Source of the DNA: Blastococcus litoris
Lineage (GTDB): Bacteria > Actinomycetota > Actinomycetes > Mycobacteriales > Geodermatophilaceae
Direction: 5' to 3'
Assembly: GCF_003075095.1 (NCBI RefSeq)
Contig: NZ_QCZF01000004.1
Span: 367,885 to 431,884 of the forward strand
DNA length: 64,000 nt
The first letter of the stretch is position 1. Each line of letters opens with the position of its first letter. The notes beneath the pieces were generated by a model. The model was not told the origin of the DNA. It worked only from the letters and a program-made list of their open reading frames with translations, and ran no database searches. The position numbers and the translations under genes were made by a program. Positions 26,991 through 34,755 of this stretch are shown here, piece by piece.

Positions 26991-27559
26991 GCCTGATCGA
27001 CACCGTCAAGCGACGGTTCGCCCGCCCGCCCGAACCGGTGCGGGTCGCCGTCCTGGCGTCGCCCGACCCGGACGAGCGGGTGCTCGCCTGGGGAACGCTG
27101 ACCCGTGACGAGGGCTGGCTGGTCGCCACGAGCCGCGGCCTCCGGGTCGTGCCGCGCGAGGTCACCGACGTCACCGATTCGCCGGTGCTGCCCTGGCACG
27201 AGGTCGCCGAGGCGCGGTGGTCGAAGGTCGGGGAGGGCGGCAGCTTCGTCGTCACGGCGCTGGTCGAGGTGGAGCCCGGCGTGCAGGCCCGGCAGCCGCA
27301 GCAGCGCCACGGCCTCGCCGACGCCGGCGACCTGCCGGCGGTGGTGCGCCGCCGGGTGGACCAGACGGTCGTGTCGAGCCAGCGCTCACCGCTGCCCGGC
27401 GGGGGAGGCGTGCTGCTGGTCGCCCGCCGCATCCCCGGTCAGCCGGGGCGGGAGTGGACGGTCGTGTTCGACGACGACGAGCGGCGCAGCGACCCGGAGG
27501 CGCGCGAGGCGGCCAGGAAGAAGCTGGCCGACCTGGTGGCGGCCGACCAGGTCGACTGA
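26987..27559 (+). CDS. conserved hypothetical protein after dnaG
   Basis: A 190-residue soluble protein, starting at a GTG that overlaps the dnaG stop (GTGA). The N-terminal half reads as a PH-like or stress-type beta barrel (V-L-A-W-G-T-L, W-L-V-A-T-S-R-G-L-R-V-V, L-P-W-H-E-V-A-E-A-R-W); the C-terminal third is charged and helical. The pattern of W-x-x-V/A-T plus a hydrophobic strand pair is common in small actinobacterial PH-like proteins, but I cannot name the family. Confidence 0.7.
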   Translation: MSLIDTVKRRFARPPEPVRVAVLASPDPDERVLAWGTLTRDEGWLVATSRGLRVVPREVTDVTDSPVLPWHEVAEARWSKVGEGGSFVVTALVEVEPGVQARQPQQRHGLADAGDLPAVVRRRVDQTVVSSQRSPLPGGGGVLLVARRIPGQPGREWTVVFDDDERRSDPEAREAARKKLADLVAADQVD

Positions 27560-27566
27560 GCCGGGC

Positions 27567-27776
27567 TCAGCGCGAGGTCTCGTTGCCCATTTTGGCGCGC
27601 AGCGAGGACAGGGCGTCGTCGGCCTTGGCCTGCGCGACACCGGCGATGCTCTGCAGGCGCGGGTCGTCCTTGGCCTGCTCCCAGCCGCGCCGGATCTGCT
27701 CGTAGCGCTCCCGGCCGGCCTTCGAACCCAGCACGTAGCCCGCGCCGAATCCGGCGAGGAAGGACAGCTTGGCCAC
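27567..27776 (-). CDS. YtxH-like small membrane-associated protein
   Basis: A 69-residue protein with one glycine-rich hydrophobic helix (L-S-F-L-A-G-F-G-A-G-Y-V-L-G) followed by S-K-A-G-R-E-R-Y-E-Q-I and a charged helix. This is the YtxH/general stress-type pattern. The GTG at 27776 is preferred to the upstream ATG at 27815 because GGAGG lies 7 nt before it and the helix then starts almost at the N-terminus. The gene converges with the previous one, with 7 bp between stops. Confidence 0.75.
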   Translation of the reverse strand: MAKLSFLAGFGAGYVLGSKAGRERYEQIRRGWEQAKDDPRLQSIAGVAQAKADDALSSLRAKMGNETSR

Positions 27777-27915
27777 GAGGAACCTCCGCAGACGGTGGGC
27801 CGGATGGGTGATCACGCTACCTGTGTCGCACGCGACGCGACGCCCGGGCGAGGCGGTCCGAGAGCGCCTCAGGTGGTGAGGTAGTCTCGTCGGGCCAGCG
27901 GGTCGTACCCGCTCG

Positions 27916-27988
27916 TCCCCCGTAGCTCAATTGGCAGAGCATGCGACTGTTAATCGCAGGGTTACTGGTTCAAGTCCAGTCGGGGGAG
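27916..27988 (+). tRNA. tRNA-Asn (GTT)
   Basis: A 73-nt cloverleaf. The acceptor stem TCCCCCG pairs with CGGGGGA at 27981-27987, the anticodon stem TGCGA/TCGCA encloses anticodon GTT at 27949-27951, and the T arm has the TTCAAGT loop. CCA is not encoded. Its 3' end marks the change from chromosomal to element-like DNA and is the probable attachment site. Confidence 0.96.
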
Positions 27989-28380
27989 CAAAGCTCCTGG
28001 TCAGTGGGACAAGGCCTCTCAACGTCCGAGCCGGTGCCCCACTAAACCCCCATTTTTCGCCGCCAGCCGCTCCCGACGAGCCCGCGTCGCAGCCTGGTGC
28101 ATGGCCCAGACCGGAGGGTTCTGACCTCCGGTCGTGCAACTTCCCGTGCCACTTCATGCAAAGTTCACATGTCTCCTGTCAGTGCGGCCAAGTCGTTTAG
28201 CAGTGGCCTGAGCGTCCGCAGGGCAGGTACGCCTTCTACATGTAGAGCACGCATGCCACCGGGGCGGCCCCCGTGACGGGGCGCCGCCCACAGGCGCATC
28301 CACGTCATGTCGCGCCCGGAACTGTCACCTCAGGCCCATACCGTGCGGCCAAGGCAACGGCCGAACATCCGGGAGGCAAA

Positions 28381-28674
28381 GTGGTTGGCAGGCCCGACGC
28401 GGTCAAGGTTCGGCTGGAGTGCCGACGCTGCCGAGCGTCGATCAACATCTGCGTGCCGGTCCACCGCGGGGTCCCGGAGTTTCTTCGATGCGACCATGGC
28501 CATCACGACGGTGTGCGTACGGACGGGTCCGGAGACATCCTCTGCGAGGAATGCGGCTGCCTGTGGAAAATCGGCGGCGACAGGTTGAGCCGGGAGACCG
28601 AGGACGCCTTGGCCGCCAACATGCCGGAGTGGCGACGACAAGGTGTTGTCGTCCTGCTCTGCGGGGACAGGTGA
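28381..28674 (+). CDS. small zinc-ribbon protein, unknown function
   Basis: A 97-residue protein with C-R-R-C near residue 15, a C-D-H-G-H-H segment and C-E-E-C-G-C in the second half, suggesting two zinc knuckles or one split ribbon. The GTG at 28381 is chosen because GGGAGG precedes it; a GTG at 28273 would add 36 residues of unconserved look. It ends 3 bp before the DUF4062 gene and is very probably co-expressed with it. No family recognised. Confidence 0.6.
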   Translation: MVGRPDAVKVRLECRRCRASINICVPVHRGVPEFLRCDHGHHDGVRTDGSGDILCEECGCLWKIGGDRLSRETEDALAANMPEWRRQGVVVLLCGDR

Positions 28675-28677
28675 TCC

Positions 28678-29826
28678 ATGCGGGTCTTCATTTCCTCGGT
28701 CCGACGTGGCCTCGGCGCCGAGCGTGACTACCTTCCCGGACTCATCCGCGCCCTCGGGCACGAGCCCTCCCGCTTCGAGGACTTCGGCGCCCGCAACGCC
28801 ACCAGCCGTGACGCGTGCCTCGACGGCGTCGCCCAGGCCGACGTCTACGTCCTGCTCCTGGGACCTCACTACGGGGACGAGATGCAAGACACCGGCATTT
28901 CCGCCACCGAGGAGGAGTACAACGTCGCCCAGCAGCGAGGCATCCCCATCCTCGTCTTCAAGAAGACCGGCGTGGCCTCCGACCCGGCCCAGGAGGACTT
29001 CATCCGGCGGCTCGGCGACTACCAGCAGGGCCGTTTCTGGACGGAGTTCAGCGACGGGATGGATCTGGGAGTGCGTGTCGCGGAAGCGCTGCGCGGACTC
29101 GCCGTGCCACCCCCGCCTCTGACCTACCTTCCGCTCACCCAGCCGGTCTCCGTCGTATGGCGGCGCGACCGTGCGCCGCTCAGCGACCGGAACTTGTACG
29201 CCCCCGTTCTGGAGGTCCACGCCCTACCGACCGCGACCAACGCACTCAGACCGGTCTCACAACTGGCCGATCTCGCCGAGCGACTTGCCATCCGAGGACG
29301 GGAGATCGGCTTCTTCGGCCAAGGCGACGCCCTGATGATCAACCACGACGGCAACACCGCCTGGGCGCTTCGACCCAGTGACCCACGCGCCGGTGGCCGC
29401 TACGACGAGCGCCAGCTCGACCCGTTCGCAGGGCTCGCGGTCGGGCGTGATGGGGCCGCGATGGTCTTCCAGGCGCTGCCGACCGACGTGATGGGCGCAC
29501 TCGTGGACCAGGCAGACCTCGGACAGCGGATCGGCGTCCTCCTCCGGATCCTCGCGCCGCAGCTGCCCACGACCGAACACATCGCTCTCGCCGCAGCCCT
29601 GGACCCCATCAGCCGCATCGCCGAAGGCGACCCCAGCCAAGTGGGAAACCGGAACAGCGGAATCATGGCCCACGGCAATAGCGACAAGGCCGCCCGAGCC
29701 GACCCAGTCGATCAAGTTGCTCGCGCCAGCCTCACAGAGGGGCTGCCCGCCGTCGCCGAGGAACTCGCGGTCCGACTCCTCCAGGCGCTCCGGGCAGCGA
29801 ACACCTCGCGCGGCCCCTGGGGATAA
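28678..29826 (+). CDS. DUF4062-domain protein, candidate defence cargo
   Basis: A 382-residue protein with an N-terminal DUF4062 domain (about 1-100): M-R-V-F-I-S-S-V, then E-R-D-Y-L-P-G-L-I, S-R-D-A-C-L-D-G-V, and A-D-V-Y-V-L-L-L-G-P-H-Y-G. The fold is related to TIR and nucleoside deoxyribosyltransferase domains, and DUF4062 proteins are often found in defence islands. Residues 150-380 are a large domain I do not recognise, which could be the sensing part. ATG start, 3 bp after the zinc-ribbon gene. An NAD- or nucleotide-cleaving role is an inference from the fold only. Confidence 0.8.
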   Translation: MRVFISSVRRGLGAERDYLPGLIRALGHEPSRFEDFGARNATSRDACLDGVAQADVYVLLLGPHYGDEMQDTGISATEEEYNVAQQRGIPILVFKKTGVASDPAQEDFIRRLGDYQQGRFWTEFSDGMDLGVRVAEALRGLAVPPPPLTYLPLTQPVSVVWRRDRAPLSDRNLYAPVLEVHALPTATNALRPVSQLADLAERLAIRGREIGFFGQGDALMINHDGNTAWALRPSDPRAGGRYDERQLDPFAGLAVGRDGAAMVFQALPTDVMGALVDQADLGQRIGVLLRILAPQLPTTEHIALAAALDPISRIAEGDPSQVGNRNSGIMAHGNSDKAARADPVDQVARASLTEGLPAVAEELAVRLLQALRAANTSRGPWG

Positions 29827-29861
29827 CTGCCGTTGCCGTTCGACGTTCGCGAGGAGGGGTC

Positions 29862-30224
29862 TTGTCCGAACAGAGCCTGTACGACCGTGGTGGCCGTCCC
29901 ACGGCATACATCGCTGAGGACGGCGAAACCATCTACACCTGGCGGGGCAAGGCAGTGTGCTTCGTAAGCGACGAACGGCTCTACGGATGGAACGGCAGGC
30001 ATCTGGGCTGGATGGTCAACGGCGTCCTCTACGACGGCACCGGCCGCCGAGTCGGCTACACCCGCGAACGCTGCCCCGTGGCCTGTCATGCATCGCCCGC
30101 CAAGTCGGCGAAGCACGCCAGAAGCGCCAAGAGCGCTCGGCAAGCAGCCCGTGCTCGCCCCGCTCTCAGCACCGGCCCCTCACAGCAAACCCTCGACGAC
30201 TTCCTCGCAGCAGGAGCGCGCTAG
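29862..30224 (+). CDS. 4-fold beta flower domain protein
   Basis: A 120-residue protein in which residues 5-68 consist of four short repeats of the type L-Y-x-x-x-G-R-x-x-x-Y-I: L-Y-D-R-G-G-R-P-T-A-Y-I, I-Y-T-W-R-G-K-A-V, L-Y-G-W-N-G-R-H-L-G-W and L-Y-D-G-T-G-R-R-V-G-Y. This matches the 4-fold beta flower domain, whose function is unknown. A Lys/Arg/Ala-rich linker and a Q-T-L-D-D-F-L tail follow; that tail resembles a PCNA- or clamp-type peptide. The TTG start is preceded by GAGGAGGGG. Confidence 0.75.
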   Translation: MSEQSLYDRGGRPTAYIAEDGETIYTWRGKAVCFVSDERLYGWNGRHLGWMVNGVLYDGTGRRVGYTRERCPVACHASPAKSAKHARSAKSARQAARARPALSTGPSQQTLDDFLAAGAR

Positions 30225-30269
30225 AACCCGGGCGCTCTCAACCGCCGCAACGGGCGCTGACTTGGCCTA

Positions 30270-30309
30270 ACTGAAGTGACGAACCGCCTTGCCGACTGAA
30301 ATGACGAAC
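30270..30309. repeat. two 15-bp direct repeats, 25-bp period
   Basis: ACTGAAGTGACGAAC (30270-30284) recurs as ACTGAAATGACGAAC (30295-30309) with one mismatch and a 25-bp period. They lie in the 255-bp gap between the beta-flower gene and the convergent excisionase gene. No coding sequence is supported in this gap. Confidence 0.6.
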
Positions 30310-30479
30310 TTGCGAAGTCGTGCTGGAGACGTCGAGGTGACCCGTCAGCGATCCCTGCGCGAGATGTACGAGGGCATGTCAGTCGCGAAGCAGGGATTGC
30401 GCTGGTCTGCGGCGAGCGCAAAGGACGAACTGGACGATGGTGTGCTCGTCGTCCAAGTCGGCCACGACTCAAGGCGGGA

Positions 30480-30815
30480 TCACCTCGGTGGTTCCTCGCC
30501 CAGAACCCGCCCGGCCTCGATGAAGGCGTCGAGTGATGAACGGGGAAGCCGGACGAATCTGCCGATCTTGACGTAGGTGATCCGCCTCTCGGTGATCAGC
30601 CGCCGAACGAATCGCTCCCCGGTGCCGAGATAGTCGCCGGCCTGCGCGACGGTCAGGAGCGGATCGTCCCGTTCGATCCTGACAACGCGTCCCTGCTCGG
30701 CATTGCGCAGGTGGGGGCTGTCTTGCGCGGGCAGAGAGCTCGACGATCGCAGATGACGGAAGTCCCCGGGGGCCGAGGCTGCTGAGGACGTCGCCGGGTC
30801 GGGTGCGGGTCTCAT
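30480..30815 (-). CDS. excisionase/helix-turn-helix DNA-binding protein
   Basis: A 111-residue protein. Residues about 55-105 form an excisionase-family winged helix: L-L-T-V-A-Q-A-G-D-Y-L-G, then F-V-R-R-L-I, R-R-I-T-Y-V-K-I-G-R-F-V-R-L-P and S-S-L-D-A-F-I-E. Such proteins direct excision by the integrase. The N-terminal half is low complexity and the start is uncertain; ATG at 30815 has no clear ribosome-binding site. The gene is divergent from the XRE regulator, and site A of the phased repeat lies between them. Confidence 0.7.
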   Translation of the reverse strand: MRPAPDPATSSAASAPGDFRHLRSSSSLPAQDSPHLRNAEQGRVVRIERDDPLLTVAQAGDYLGTGERFVRRLITERRITYVKIGRFVRLPRSSLDAFIEAGRVLGEEPPR

Positions 30816-30930
30816 GGCGGGGAGTCTGAGCCGTGGCGTCGCGGTTTCCCTCCAGTTGTCGTCCGCCGCCACGAACTGCGGTGTCTCGACGCCTCCTTGT
30901 GCCCCCGCGTCGTCTGGCGGTGGGCGGCTT

Positions 30931-30959
30931 CTGCAGTTGTTCTCCAGTACTTCTCCAGT
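30931..30959. promoter_or_regulatory. phased repeat operator, site A
   Basis: Three 7-bp units with an 11-bp period: CTGCAGT at 30931, CTCCAGT at 30942 and CTCCAGT at 30953. On the minus strand the motif reads ACTGGAG toward the excisionase gene. It sits in the 296-bp divergent gap between the excisionase and XRE genes, which otherwise shows no gene. Confidence 0.7.
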
Positions 30960-31111
30960 CCGGAGGCCGGGCCGGGCCGTGCCGGCAAGGCGGACCTGGC
31001 CGCAGAAGTTCTCCGGGGCGTGCGACGTGCCTCGCTGGAGGAAGCCATTCCGCGGCCTAGGGTGCGAGACCACGGGGGAGGGCATCCAACCCTTGTCGAT
31101 GGGGGACTGCC

Positions 31112-31564
31112 GTGGCGCGGCCGTTGCTTCGAGGCGACCGCCTGCAGGCTGCCCGTGAGGCCATGGGCCTGAGCCGAGAAGAACTGGCCACGAAACTGGA
31201 GCTCTCCAGCCCGGTGCGCGTCCGCGTCTGGGAGACGGGGCTCGAGCGTCCGCGACCACGCTTCGTTCCGCGGCTGGCGGTCGCGCTCGGCGTCAATCCG
31301 CTGTACCTCCTGGACGTTGATCCCGACGACCCGCCGTTGGCGGCTCTGCGCTTGGCGGCCGGGCTCGCCACGAATGAGGTGACTGGCCCCGGGTTGTCGG
31401 TCATGACGTACGTGCGTCTGGAGGACGGCCGCCCCGGGGCCGATCCCTCGGCCAAGGTGATAGCCGCCATCAGCCAGGCTCTGGGCGTGGACATCTCCCG
31501 CGTGAAGGCGGCCGTCCGCCGCTCTCGCAGTGACCACGCGGCCATCGCGGCTTACCAAGGCTGA
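31112..31564 (+). CDS. XRE-family regulator of the element
   Basis: A 150-residue protein. Residues 7-62 form an XRE/Cro-type helix-turn-helix (L-Q-A-A-R-E-A-M-G-L-S-R-E-E-L-A, V-R-V-W-E-T-G and a V-A-L-G-V-N-P helix). A second, similar half (about 105-145: A-I-S-Q-A-L-G-V-D-I-S-R-V-K-A-A-V) looks like a second DNA-binding or dimerisation unit. GTG start. Phased operator sites lie on both sides (A upstream, B directly after the stop), so it is the leading candidate for the protein that binds them. Confidence 0.8.
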   Translation: MARPLLRGDRLQAAREAMGLSREELATKLELSSPVRVRVWETGLERPRPRFVPRLAVALGVNPLYLLDVDPDDPPLAALRLAAGLATNEVTGPGLSVMTYVRLEDGRPGADPSAKVIAAISQALGVDISRVKAAVRRSRSDHAAIAAYQG

Positions 31565-31584
31565 ACTGGAGAATTACTGGAGAA
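31565..31584. promoter_or_regulatory. phased repeat operator, site B
   Basis: ACTGGAGAATTACTGGAGAA begins at the base after the XRE stop codon: two ACTGGAG units at 31565 and 31576, 11 bp apart. It lies upstream of the lipoprotein gene that heads the Tad operon. Confidence 0.75.
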
Positions 31585-31761
31585 GGAAGCTTGCCTCCCC
31601 GGACGATCCCGGTGGTAATTTCCCGCGCACGTTGCCCGGGGGAGGTGCCCATGGCCCGCACGACCGAGTCGAGTGCGGCCTGGGACGGCGTGCCCCCACC
31701 GACCGCTGGCAGTCATTCTCGTGCCCGGGCGTGGTTCGCCGACCCGGCGAGGACCGTCGCG

Positions 31762-32361
31762 ATGATCAGGCGGCGGTGGGTGGCTGGGGTGCTGCTTGCG
31801 CTGCTGCCGCTCGTCGGCTGCACGGCGGGCGAGGCCAGTCCCGAGGACTCCGCGCCGAGCGGGACGACGTCTTCGTCCTCGCGGACTTCGACGACCGCTC
31901 CTGCCTCGAGCAACGCGCCGACTCCTGAAGAGCAGGCGGCCTCAGATGCCACCGTGGTCGTCAACGAGATGCTGCGCGTCACGGACGCAGCCAAGAAGGA
32001 CCCGGGCGCCAGGGACTGGGAGCCGGAGATCCGGCGATTCTCGGGTGACCCCGCCGCGCTACTCGCTGTTACGGCGGTACGTGACTACGCAGCCCTCGGT
32101 CTCCGTCAGGAAGGCGACACGACTGTCGACCTGGAGGTCGCCGACGTCGACCTGACGGCTCCCGAGGGGCCCACCGTCAGGATCACCGGCTGCTACGACA
32201 GCGAGAGCACGCGTGTTGTGCGGACCGAGACAGGGGAGGTCGTGCCCCCCGGCACTCCGCCGCGGTTCGTCTGGGACATCACCGTCACGCGCTACGAGGC
32301 CGAACCGGAATCCCCGTGGCTGGTCAACGAGTTGGACCCGCGGACGGATCGACCATGTTGA
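31762..32361 (+). CDS. lipoprotein at the head of the Tad operon
   Basis: A 199-residue predicted lipoprotein. M-I-R-R-R-W is followed by a hydrophobic stretch and a lipobox L-V-G-C at residues 17-20, then a Ser/Thr linker and a mixed alpha/beta domain with D-A-T-V-V-V-N-E-M and V-R-I-T-G-C-Y-D. Two starts are plausible: ATG 31762 (chosen, because it gives a normal lipoprotein signal) and ATG 31651, which has a better ribosome-binding site (GGGGGAGG) but adds 37 residues ahead of the signal. It overlaps the next gene by 7 bp. Unknown function; possibly surface anchoring. Confidence 0.7.
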   Translation: MIRRRWVAGVLLALLPLVGCTAGEASPEDSAPSGTTSSSSRTSTTAPASSNAPTPEEQAASDATVVVNEMLRVTDAAKKDPGARDWEPEIRRFSGDPAALLAVTAVRDYAALGLRQEGDTTVDLEVADVDLTAPEGPTVRITGCYDSESTRVVRTETGEVVPPGTPPRFVWDITVTRYEAEPESPWLVNELDPRTDRPC

Positions 32362-33257
32362 AGTCGTACCGCGTGGTCTTGTTGACGGTCGCGATCCTCA
32401 CGGTCGGCTGCGGACTGAACGGTGCAATGGCAGCTCCACCCGTGGAGTGCGCACAGAGGGATGCGCAGACTGGGATCTGCTTGGTCCAAGCGACTTCTCC
32501 CGGACAAGGCGCCGGTGAGGACAACGACGTCAGCCCTGGCCGGGAGCGGCCGGCAGTAGGAGAGGAGTCCCCGCCGAGTTGCACGAGAGCGGTTGCCGAC
32601 CCTCAGCCGTGGATTGGGCACCCGGTATGGGCCGGACATCGTCCGGAAGACGGGATGATCTGGGTCTTCACATGTCCGCGCCCGGCGGGTTTGGGACCCG
32701 GCCTTTGGACTGGCCTGATCTTTTTGACGAATGGGGCCGGAGCACCTGGTGCCCCGACGGTCGACCCTCGCCTCCTCGCTCAGGAGGCGATCGCCTCCAT
32801 GGCTCTGAAGGCGCCGGACATCGGGATGGCGCCGCCGCCGAGCTCCGCCAGCGGGCTGGTGGGCCTACCTGTGTGGATGTGGGTCGACCGCACCGCAGAG
32901 TCGACTGGCCCTGTCGGGGCCTCTGCCTCCGCAGGGGGAGTGACGGTGAACGCCGAGGCTCGGGTCAGCCAGGTCCTCTGGAACATGGGCGATGGGCGCA
33001 TCGTCACCTGCGGCCTTGGGACGCCGTATGTACAGGGCACCGAAGGTGCGTCTCCGGACTGCGGCCATGTGTATTCGCGGGCGTCGAGCCGACACATTCC
33101 GGGCGGTGGTCCGTGGCCTATCACCGCGACGAGCACGTGGACGATCACTTGGTCCGGTGGTGGGCTGTCGGGCACAGAGACCCTAGAGCTGTCCTCTTCG
33201 GCGGAGTTGTTCGTCGGTGAGTTGCACGTCCTCAATCAGGACGGAGGCAGCCGATGA
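32355..33257 (+). CDS. secreted PKD-like protein of Tad/conjugation clusters
   Basis: A 300-residue exported protein with an N-terminal signal sequence (residues 1-27; hydrophobic core followed by A-M-A-A) and a disordered Pro/Glu region. The C-terminal domain has A-S-A-G-G-V-T-V, W-N-M-G-D-G-R-I-V-T-C-G and W-T-I-T-W-S-G-G-G, a PKD-like beta sandwich pattern. Similar proteins accompany SAF/CpaB and TadA genes in actinobacterial elements. The ATG overlaps the lipoprotein gene, and the end overlaps cpaB by 4 bp. The role may be in pilus attachment or assembly outside the membrane; this is an inference. Confidence 0.75.
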   Translation: MLKSYRVVLLTVAILTVGCGLNGAMAAPPVECAQRDAQTGICLVQATSPGQGAGEDNDVSPGRERPAVGEESPPSCTRAVADPQPWIGHPVWAGHRPEDGMIWVFTCPRPAGLGPGLWTGLIFLTNGAGAPGAPTVDPRLLAQEAIASMALKAPDIGMAPPPSSASGLVGLPVWMWVDRTAESTGPVGASASAGGVTVNAEARVSQVLWNMGDGRIVTCGLGTPYVQGTEGASPDCGHVYSRASSRHIPGGGPWPITATSTWTITWSGGGLSGTETLELSSSAELFVGELHVLNQDGGSR

Positions 33258-33937
33258 CCCGGACCCAGCCGCCGAGGACCGGTGCGGTGCCCTCTCCGGC
33301 GGAAGTGCATGGCTTGCCTCGTGCGCCGGTGCTGCCGCCACCACGTCGCCGGCGCCGACCGGCCCTCCTGGCATTGGCCGTGAGCATGGTGGTGCTCGGT
33401 GCCCTTGGAGCGACCTATCTGGCGACGTCGCTGGGTCAGACGTCCCCCGTGATTGCGATCGCTCGCGAGGTGCCCTGGGGGCAGCCCCTCACCGCTGCCG
33501 ACCTAGTGGAAGCGAGGATCTCGGCCGATCCGGCATTGGAGCCCATTCCCTACGTCGACCGCAACCAGGTGATAGGTCTGGTGGCGGCGACCACCCTGAA
33601 GCCGGGTTCGTTGCTGACTCGCGACGCCCTGACCGATCAGCGCCTCCCGGCTCCCGGCCAGCAGCTGATCGGGGTCGGAGTGCCGCCCGTGCAGCTACCG
33701 GCGACGCCGCTGCGCGCGGGCGACGACGTTCTTCTGGTGCCTGTGGCCGCAGGCAGCGTCCCAGCTACGACCGAGGGAGCCGCGAGCGCGGTGGAAGCGA
33801 CCGTGGTGCAGACCGGTGCGCCCGGAACCGATGGCTTGCGGGTCGTCGACGTGCTCGTCGACGCGGCTGATGGGCCAGACGTCGCCGCCCGCGCCGCTGC
33901 CGGCCTGATCGCCATCGTCGTGGTGGCCGGCGAGTAG
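33254..33937 (+). CDS. CpaB/RcpC-like SAF-domain pilus assembly protein
   Basis: A 227-residue protein with a Pro/Arg-rich cytoplasmic tail, one membrane helix (about 38-60) and an SAF domain (about 70-135: I-A-R-E-V-P-W-G-Q-P-L-T-A-A-D-L, then V-A-A-T-T-L-K-P-G-S-L-L-T). CpaB-type proteins help Tad pilus assembly at the cell surface. ATG start, overlapping the preceding gene by 4 bp. The outer-membrane partner RcpA is absent, as expected for a single-membrane host. Confidence 0.85.
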   Translation: MTRTQPPRTGAVPSPAEVHGLPRAPVLPPPRRRRRPALLALAVSMVVLGALGATYLATSLGQTSPVIAIAREVPWGQPLTAADLVEARISADPALEPIPYVDRNQVIGLVAATTLKPGSLLTRDALTDQRLPAPGQQLIGVGVPPVQLPATPLRAGDDVLLVPVAAGSVPATTEGAASAVEATVVQTGAPGTDGLRVVDVLVDAADGPDVAARAAAGLIAIVVVAGE

Positions 33938-33951
33938 GCGGGGCGGCTGCC

Positions 33952-34755
33952 GTGTTGATCGCGCTGTGCTCGGCCAAGGGCGCACCCGGGGTGACCACCA
34001 GCGGGCTGGCTCTGGCGCTGTCCTGGCCTCGCCAGGTGATCCTGGCCGAGCTGGATCCGGCTGGCGGGGACGTGTTGCCGGGATACGGCCGCGGCGAGCC
34101 GTTCTCGGGCGGGCTCGCCGACCTGGAGCTCGCGGCACGGCGGGGCGGGCTTGCCCGGCACCTGGACAGTCAGCTGTTGCGGCTCGACTCGGAGGGAAAT
34201 GCGCGGCTCCTACTGGGCCTGGCCGACCCTGCCGGCGCCCGACACGTGGACTGGAATCGCCTGGCCGCCGTGCTGGCCACGGTGCAAGACGGCGCCGTGG
34301 ATGTGGTGGCGGACTGCGGACGGCTGCGCGCTCAGCACTTCCCGGCCGCCGTGGTCCAGCGGGCTGCCGCCGTGGTGCTGGCCACCGGCTCCACGCTTCG
34401 CGCTGTGCGTGCGGCGACGCAGGCGATCGCCGAACTCCGAGAGCGGGAAGCGTGCCCAGGCATGCTGGGCACGCTGCTGATCGGGCCGGGGGAGCCGTAC
34501 GGCGAGCGAGAGGTCACCGAGGTACTCGGCGTTCCATCGGTCGGTTCGCTGCCGCGGGATCCGAAGTCGGCGGCAGTGCTCAGCGACGGCGCGCCGGCGG
34601 GCCGGCTGTTCACCCAGTCGCCGCTGCTTCGAGCCGCCCGGACGGTCGCGACACGGTTGGCCGAGTTGGCCGCGGCGCACGAATCCAGGTTGACACCACC
34701 GCCGGCGCCCGTTCCTGCGCCCGCAACCACGTACGGGGGCAGCCGTGTCCGCTGA
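33952..34755 (+). CDS. CpaE/TadZ-like ParA-family protein
   Basis: A 267-residue MinD/ParA-like protein in the position of TadZ/CpaE, which places the Tad machine in the cell. The deviant Walker A is K-G-A-P-G-V-T-T: the signature first Lys is kept, but the P-loop Lys (GKT) is Val, so ATP hydrolysis is doubtful. Further blocks are D-P-A-G-G-D-V and V-V-A-D-C-G-R-L. GTG start. It overlaps the TadA ATPase gene by 11 bp. Confidence 0.8.
   Translation: MLIALCSAKGAPGVTTSGLALALSWPRQVILAELDPAGGDVLPGYGRGEPFSGGLADLELAARRGGLARHLDSQLLRLDSEGNARLLLGLADPAGARHVDWNRLAAVLATVQDGAVDVVADCGRLRAQHFPAAVVQRAAAVVLATGSTLRAVRAATQAIAELREREACPGMLGTLLIGPGEPYGEREVTEVLGVPSVGSLPRDPKSAAVLSDGAPAGRLFTQSPLLRAARTVATRLAELAAAHESRLTPPPAPVPAPATTYGGSRVR

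Noticed and set aside
30289..30576. 95-codon plus-strand open frame overlapping the excisionase gene
   Set aside because: It overlaps the conserved helix-turn-helix region on the other strand and has no domain.
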